A stretch of 8,656 nucleotides of DNA from JBGSYN01 sp041750975 (GTDB taxonomy: Bacteria; Pseudomonadota; Alphaproteobacteria; Geminicoccales; Geminicoccaceae). Shown here piece after piece: positions 6,216-8,656 of the stretch. The stretch covers positions 1 to 8,656 of the forward strand of contig JBGSYN010000254.1 in assembly GCA_041750975.1 (NCBI GenBank), in the 5' to 3' direction. How positions within the stretch are numbered: the stretch's first letter is position 1; each line of letters begins with the position of its first letter. Below the pieces are notes generated by a model. It saw nothing but the letters and a program-made list of their open reading frames with translations. It searched no databases and was not told where the DNA came from. Both the position numbers and the translations under genes were made by a program.

Positions 6216-6841
6216 GCGCCTGACCCCAGCATGAAGGCGAAGCGGCTTGACGATGGCAGGGAACGAGACAGGAGCATGCCCTCGGCGACGTTCGGCGATC
6301 CTTCCGTCCAAAAAGCGCAGCACGGCATCAGAAGATCAAGCAGATCGTTCGCCGCCGGCCCGTCCGATTCGATCCAGCGCTCACCGGCGTACGGTTCGTT
6401 ATCGGTCCGGGGTGGTTCCAGTTGACCAAGTCCACTGAGGAAATCATCGAACACGAAGTCCGGCTCCAATATCGAGAGCGCTTTGGCGGCGGCGGCGTCG
6501 AACCATTCTTTGTTTTGCCGCACCGCCAGGGCGCGCATCTCCGGGGGAAGCCCTGCTGCGAGCGTGAAGGGAAAATAGCGGCCGACCGCATCGACCGACG
6601 GCAGCAGGATGCCGGCCATGGAGCGGGGGCCGGCGATCCCGGCGTCGAGCGCGAAGCGCCAGACGGGGCTTTCCAGATAGAGGTTGAGCCAATTCTCGCC
6701 GATTTGTTGCCGGGTTTCGAACAGGCAGGTCTGCAGCCAGCGGTCCCAGATCTCGGCGAAATCCGGGTCGAGATTATGGCGGATGAAGTCGCCATGGCTC
6801 GGCAGTTTGCCAAAACAGCCGGTCAGAGTCCGTTCGGGCAT
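6212..6841 (-). CDS. tagF: T6SS-associated protein TagF (ImpM family)
   Basis: A 209-residue TagF/ImpM-family protein. The N-terminal signature GCFGKLPSHGDFIRHNL (about 8-24), the W/D-rich WDRWLQ stretch and the PVWRFAL and GRYFPFTLAAG motifs (near 64-100) are typical of the TagF domain. In other bacteria TagF is a cytosolic post-translational repressor of T6SS assembly, acting with Fha. The ATG at 6841 lies 19 nt inside the end of tssM and its own stop overlaps the pppA start, so the three are translationally coupled. The frame is open upstream of 6841, but that part overlaps tssM and has no TagF similarity. In Agrobacterium tumefaciens TagF and PppA are fused; here they are separate, with the same gene order. 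Confidence 0.93.
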   Translation of the reverse strand: MPERTLTGCFGKLPSHGDFIRHNLDPDFAEIWDRWLQTCLFETRQQIGENWLNLYLESPVWRFALDAGIAGPRSMAGILLPSVDAVGRYFPFTLAAGLPPEMRALAVRQNKEWFDAAAAKALSILEPDFVFDDFLSGLGQLEPPRTDNEPYAGERWIESDGPAANDLLDLLMPCCAFWTEGSPNVAEGMLLSRSLPSSSRFAFMLGSGA

Positions 6842-8656
6842 CGAAACTGGCTCAACAGGCTGAGATCGAAGGGATTGGAAACGGAATTGGCGAGGATCTC
6901 GAACTCGACCCAATGCGGCTGGACGCCCAAGGCCACGCGGAACAGATCGGGGCGATTGGTGCGCTGGAAATTGCCGGTGCCGAGCAGGCGGAACCACGAC
7001 CAAGCACCTTCGCGGCGCAGGCTCTGCTGGTTGGCGGTCTGACCGACCGGGATAAAGGTTACGCTCGCGAGATTGGTGTCGCTCGGGCCCGGCCATTGCA
7101 TCGGCGTCGGCCGCACCGGCCCATGCGCATAGTTCGCCGTCTGGCCATCGAGATCGAGGATCGCCCGGGCCGACTGGCCATCCAGGGTCACCGGCTTGAC
7201 GGTGAAGCTAGTCTGCGGTGTGGCGCCACCGGTAAAGAGGCCGTCCCGGATTTTTCGGGCCAGCTCGAAGGGCCGCAGTGAGCCGTTGCCGATCCCGACA
7301 TCGCGCTGCCAGCGCCAGCCGGGTCCTGCCATATCGACGAGCGGGACCAGATGGGTTTTGGTGAAATTGTCGATCAGGCCGCCCGGACCGAGCAGGCGCG
7401 AGAAATCGGCGAGGCTGATATCGACCTGGCTGTTGGGCGAGAAGGGGAAGCGATCGGTCGTCGCCTGCCGGCAGAAGGGCAGGACTTCCGTCTGCCAGAT
7501 CGCATTGAGGCGCCGGCGCACGGCATCCTGGCCCTGCGCCTCGAACTTCTGGGCGATGCCGCCGACCATTCCCGCCAGCGGCTCGGGCAGGTTGACGGCG
7601 GCCTGGGCCACCGGCTGGACGACATTGGCAAGGCCGCCTCGCTCCAGGAGCGCCTGATCCGGATTGGGGCTGAGCGCCAGGTTCTGCAATTCGCCGCGCA
7701 GCAGATCCAAGGCGCCGATCGCCTGATCGAGTGCCGCCGGAGCGCCATCCGCACCCTCGACCAGAAGGGCGAGGTCCTGGAAATGATCCTCCACCGGCTG
7801 CCCCGGAGGTGCGGTTTCGACGACCCCCGCAGCACTACCGCCATCGCCCGGCTTGGCGAGCTTCGCGAGCTTCTTGATCGAGCCGCCGACCTTACTGCCG
7901 AGCAGTTTGGAGGCGGTCTTGGTCGCGAGCTTCTGCGCCGCCTTGGGCACGCCGCCTGCCGCCTCTTCCGTTTCCTCGGGCTCGGGCGGGGGCACGGTGA
8001 GGCGGGTTTCCTTAAGCGCACTCTGCAGCATCAGCTTGATCGGCGAGCTCGGTCCCGCGATCACCTTCAGCGCCTGCACCGATTGCTGGAGATCGCCCAG
8101 GGGCTGGAGCGTGACGTCGCGGATCAGGCGCTCCCATTGCTCGATGAAATCGTCGTAGTAGAGCCTGAGAATATCGCGCTGCAGTTCGCCGAGCTGGATT
8201 TCCTGGATCGCGGCATCGTCGCTCGAGCCCAAAAGCCAGCTTTCGAAGGCCTCGGCGGCGGCAATGTCGCTCAGATTGGCGAGCAGGATCTGGTGGAAGC
8301 CGTCATAGGTGAAGATGCCTGGAATACCGGCATTGAGCGGCCGTTCGGAGCGCCGCGTGAGCACCAGACTGGCTTGAGGGCCGGCATAATCGAGCGGCTG
8401 CCATTCCGGCAGGCTCAGAACCTCCTCGCTGTCGACGAACGCCGTGTAGGCGCGTTTGGCCAGCGGGATCTGCTTTATCGTGCGCCTCGCCTCGGCAATG
8501 AGGTTCCGGTCTAGGCCCGGCTTCTCGATGGTCGGCAGGATCTCCAGCAGATTGACCAGATGGACCAGCAGCCGCTCGCGCAATTCGGGGGCCCCCGGAT
8601 ACGCATTCTGCCAATCGACAAGGTCGAGAAATGCCGCGACATGGTTGGGATCGAGC
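6823..8656 (-). CDS. tssM: T6SS membrane core protein TssM/IcmF (partial, N-terminus missing)
   Basis: The frame is open to the right edge and shows the last 610 residues of TssM; family members are usually about 1,100-1,300 residues long, so roughly half is missing, including the inner-membrane helices and GTPase-like domain. The IcmF-related region is recognised by PGIFTYDGFHQIL (about visible residues 112-124) and by LYYDDFIEQWERLIRDV (165-181). The C-terminal periplasmic domain contains FTVKPVTLDGQ and LDLDGQTANYAHGPVRP and the WPGP motif. TssM, with TssL and TssJ, forms the trans-envelope complex that docks the T6SS baseplate. Visible residues about 221-289 are a low-complexity insert rich in Pro/Glu, then Ala/Lys/Gly. 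Upstream T6SS genes are expected beyond the right edge. Confidence 0.95.
   Translation of the reverse strand, partial: LDPNHVAAFLDLVDWQNAYPGAPELRERLLVHLVNLLEILPTIEKPGLDRNLIAEARRTIKQIPLAKRAYTAFVDSEEVLSLPEWQPLDYAGPQASLVLTRRSERPLNAGIPGIFTYDGFHQILLANLSDIAAAEAFESWLLGSSDDAAIQEIQLGELQRDILRLYYDDFIEQWERLIRDVTLQPLGDLQQSVQALKVIAGPSSPIKLMLQSALKETRLTVPPPEPEETEEAAGGVPKAAQKLATKTASKLLGSKVGGSIKKLAKLAKPGDGGSAAGVVETAPPGQPVEDHFQDLALLVEGADGAPAALDQAIGALDLLRGELQNLALSPNPDQALLERGGLANVVQPVAQAAVNLPEPLAGMVGGIAQKFEAQGQDAVRRRLNAIWQTEVLPFCRQATTDRFPFSPNSQVDISLADFSRLLGPGGLIDNFTKTHLVPLVDMAGPGWRWQRDVGIGNGSLRPFELARKIRDGLFTGGATPQTSFTVKPVTLDGQSARAILDLDGQTANYAHGPVRPTPMQWPGPSDTNLASVTFIPVGQTANQQSLRREGAWSWFRLLGTGNFQRTNRPDLFRVALGVQPHWVEFEILANSVSNPFDLSLLSQFRCPNGL

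Noticed and set aside
6842..7096. 85-residue N-terminal extension of tagF
   Set aside because: The extension overlaps tssM coding sequence and has no TagF similarity; the domain begins right after ATG 6841.
7351..8514. 387-codon plus-strand open frame inside tssM
   Set aside because: It is antisense to clearly conserved TssM sequence and is rich in Arg/Leu/Gly as expected of a shadow frame.

Overview
The window looks like chromosomal DNA from a high-GC Gram-negative bacterium, most likely an alphaproteobacterium. This is inferred from GC-rich coding sequence, signal peptides of Gram-negative type and type VI secretion (T6SS) genes; no rRNA or other phylogenetic marker is present. There are eight genes, two of them cut by the window edges. 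No tRNA, rRNA, CRISPR array, transposase or phage gene is visible.

Layout. (1) 1-1720: a divergent pair, an AraC-family regulator (minus strand, C-terminal end cut off by the left edge) and a short-chain dehydrogenase/reductase (plus strand), sharing a 155-bp promoter region. (2) 1721-1967: a convergent gap with a tetraloop hairpin and copy 1 of a duplicated promoter/leader element that leads only to a 3-codon stub. (3) 1968-4426: two minus-strand genes for exported proteins, an M28 zinc aminopeptidase with a PA domain followed 44 bp later by a periplasmic protein with a secretin-N/STN-like region and HEAT-type repeats. (4) 4427-4943: a long, relatively AT-rich divergent intergenic region with several inverted repeats and copy 2 of the leader element. 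(5) 4944-5399: a small papain-like cysteine peptidase-fold protein on the plus strand, with no signal peptide. (6) 5463-8656: the end of a T6SS operon on the minus strand, tssM (5' part missing), tagF and pppA, joined by overlapping ORFs.

How the genes work together. TssM is the inner-membrane core of the T6SS. TagF and the PP2C phosphatase PppA are post-translational brakes on secretion. The papain-like gene points toward this operon and converges with it, so it is a candidate T6SS-linked cargo or accessory, although no immunity gene or targeting signal is seen. The AraC/SDR pair and the exported peptidase/HEAT pair have no evident functional tie to the T6SS.

The most unusual feature is the duplicated control element (about 1768-1904 and 4819-4955). 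In both copies a CRP/FNR-like palindrome is centred exactly 41.5 bp upstream of a 43-bp block that is identical between the copies. A GTG start codon then follows 76 bp after the start of that block. The sequence between these landmarks has diverged strongly. This is the pattern expected of a class II activated promoter with a conserved, possibly structured 5' leader. In copy 2 it drives the papain-like gene; in copy 1 the ORF stops at codon 4.
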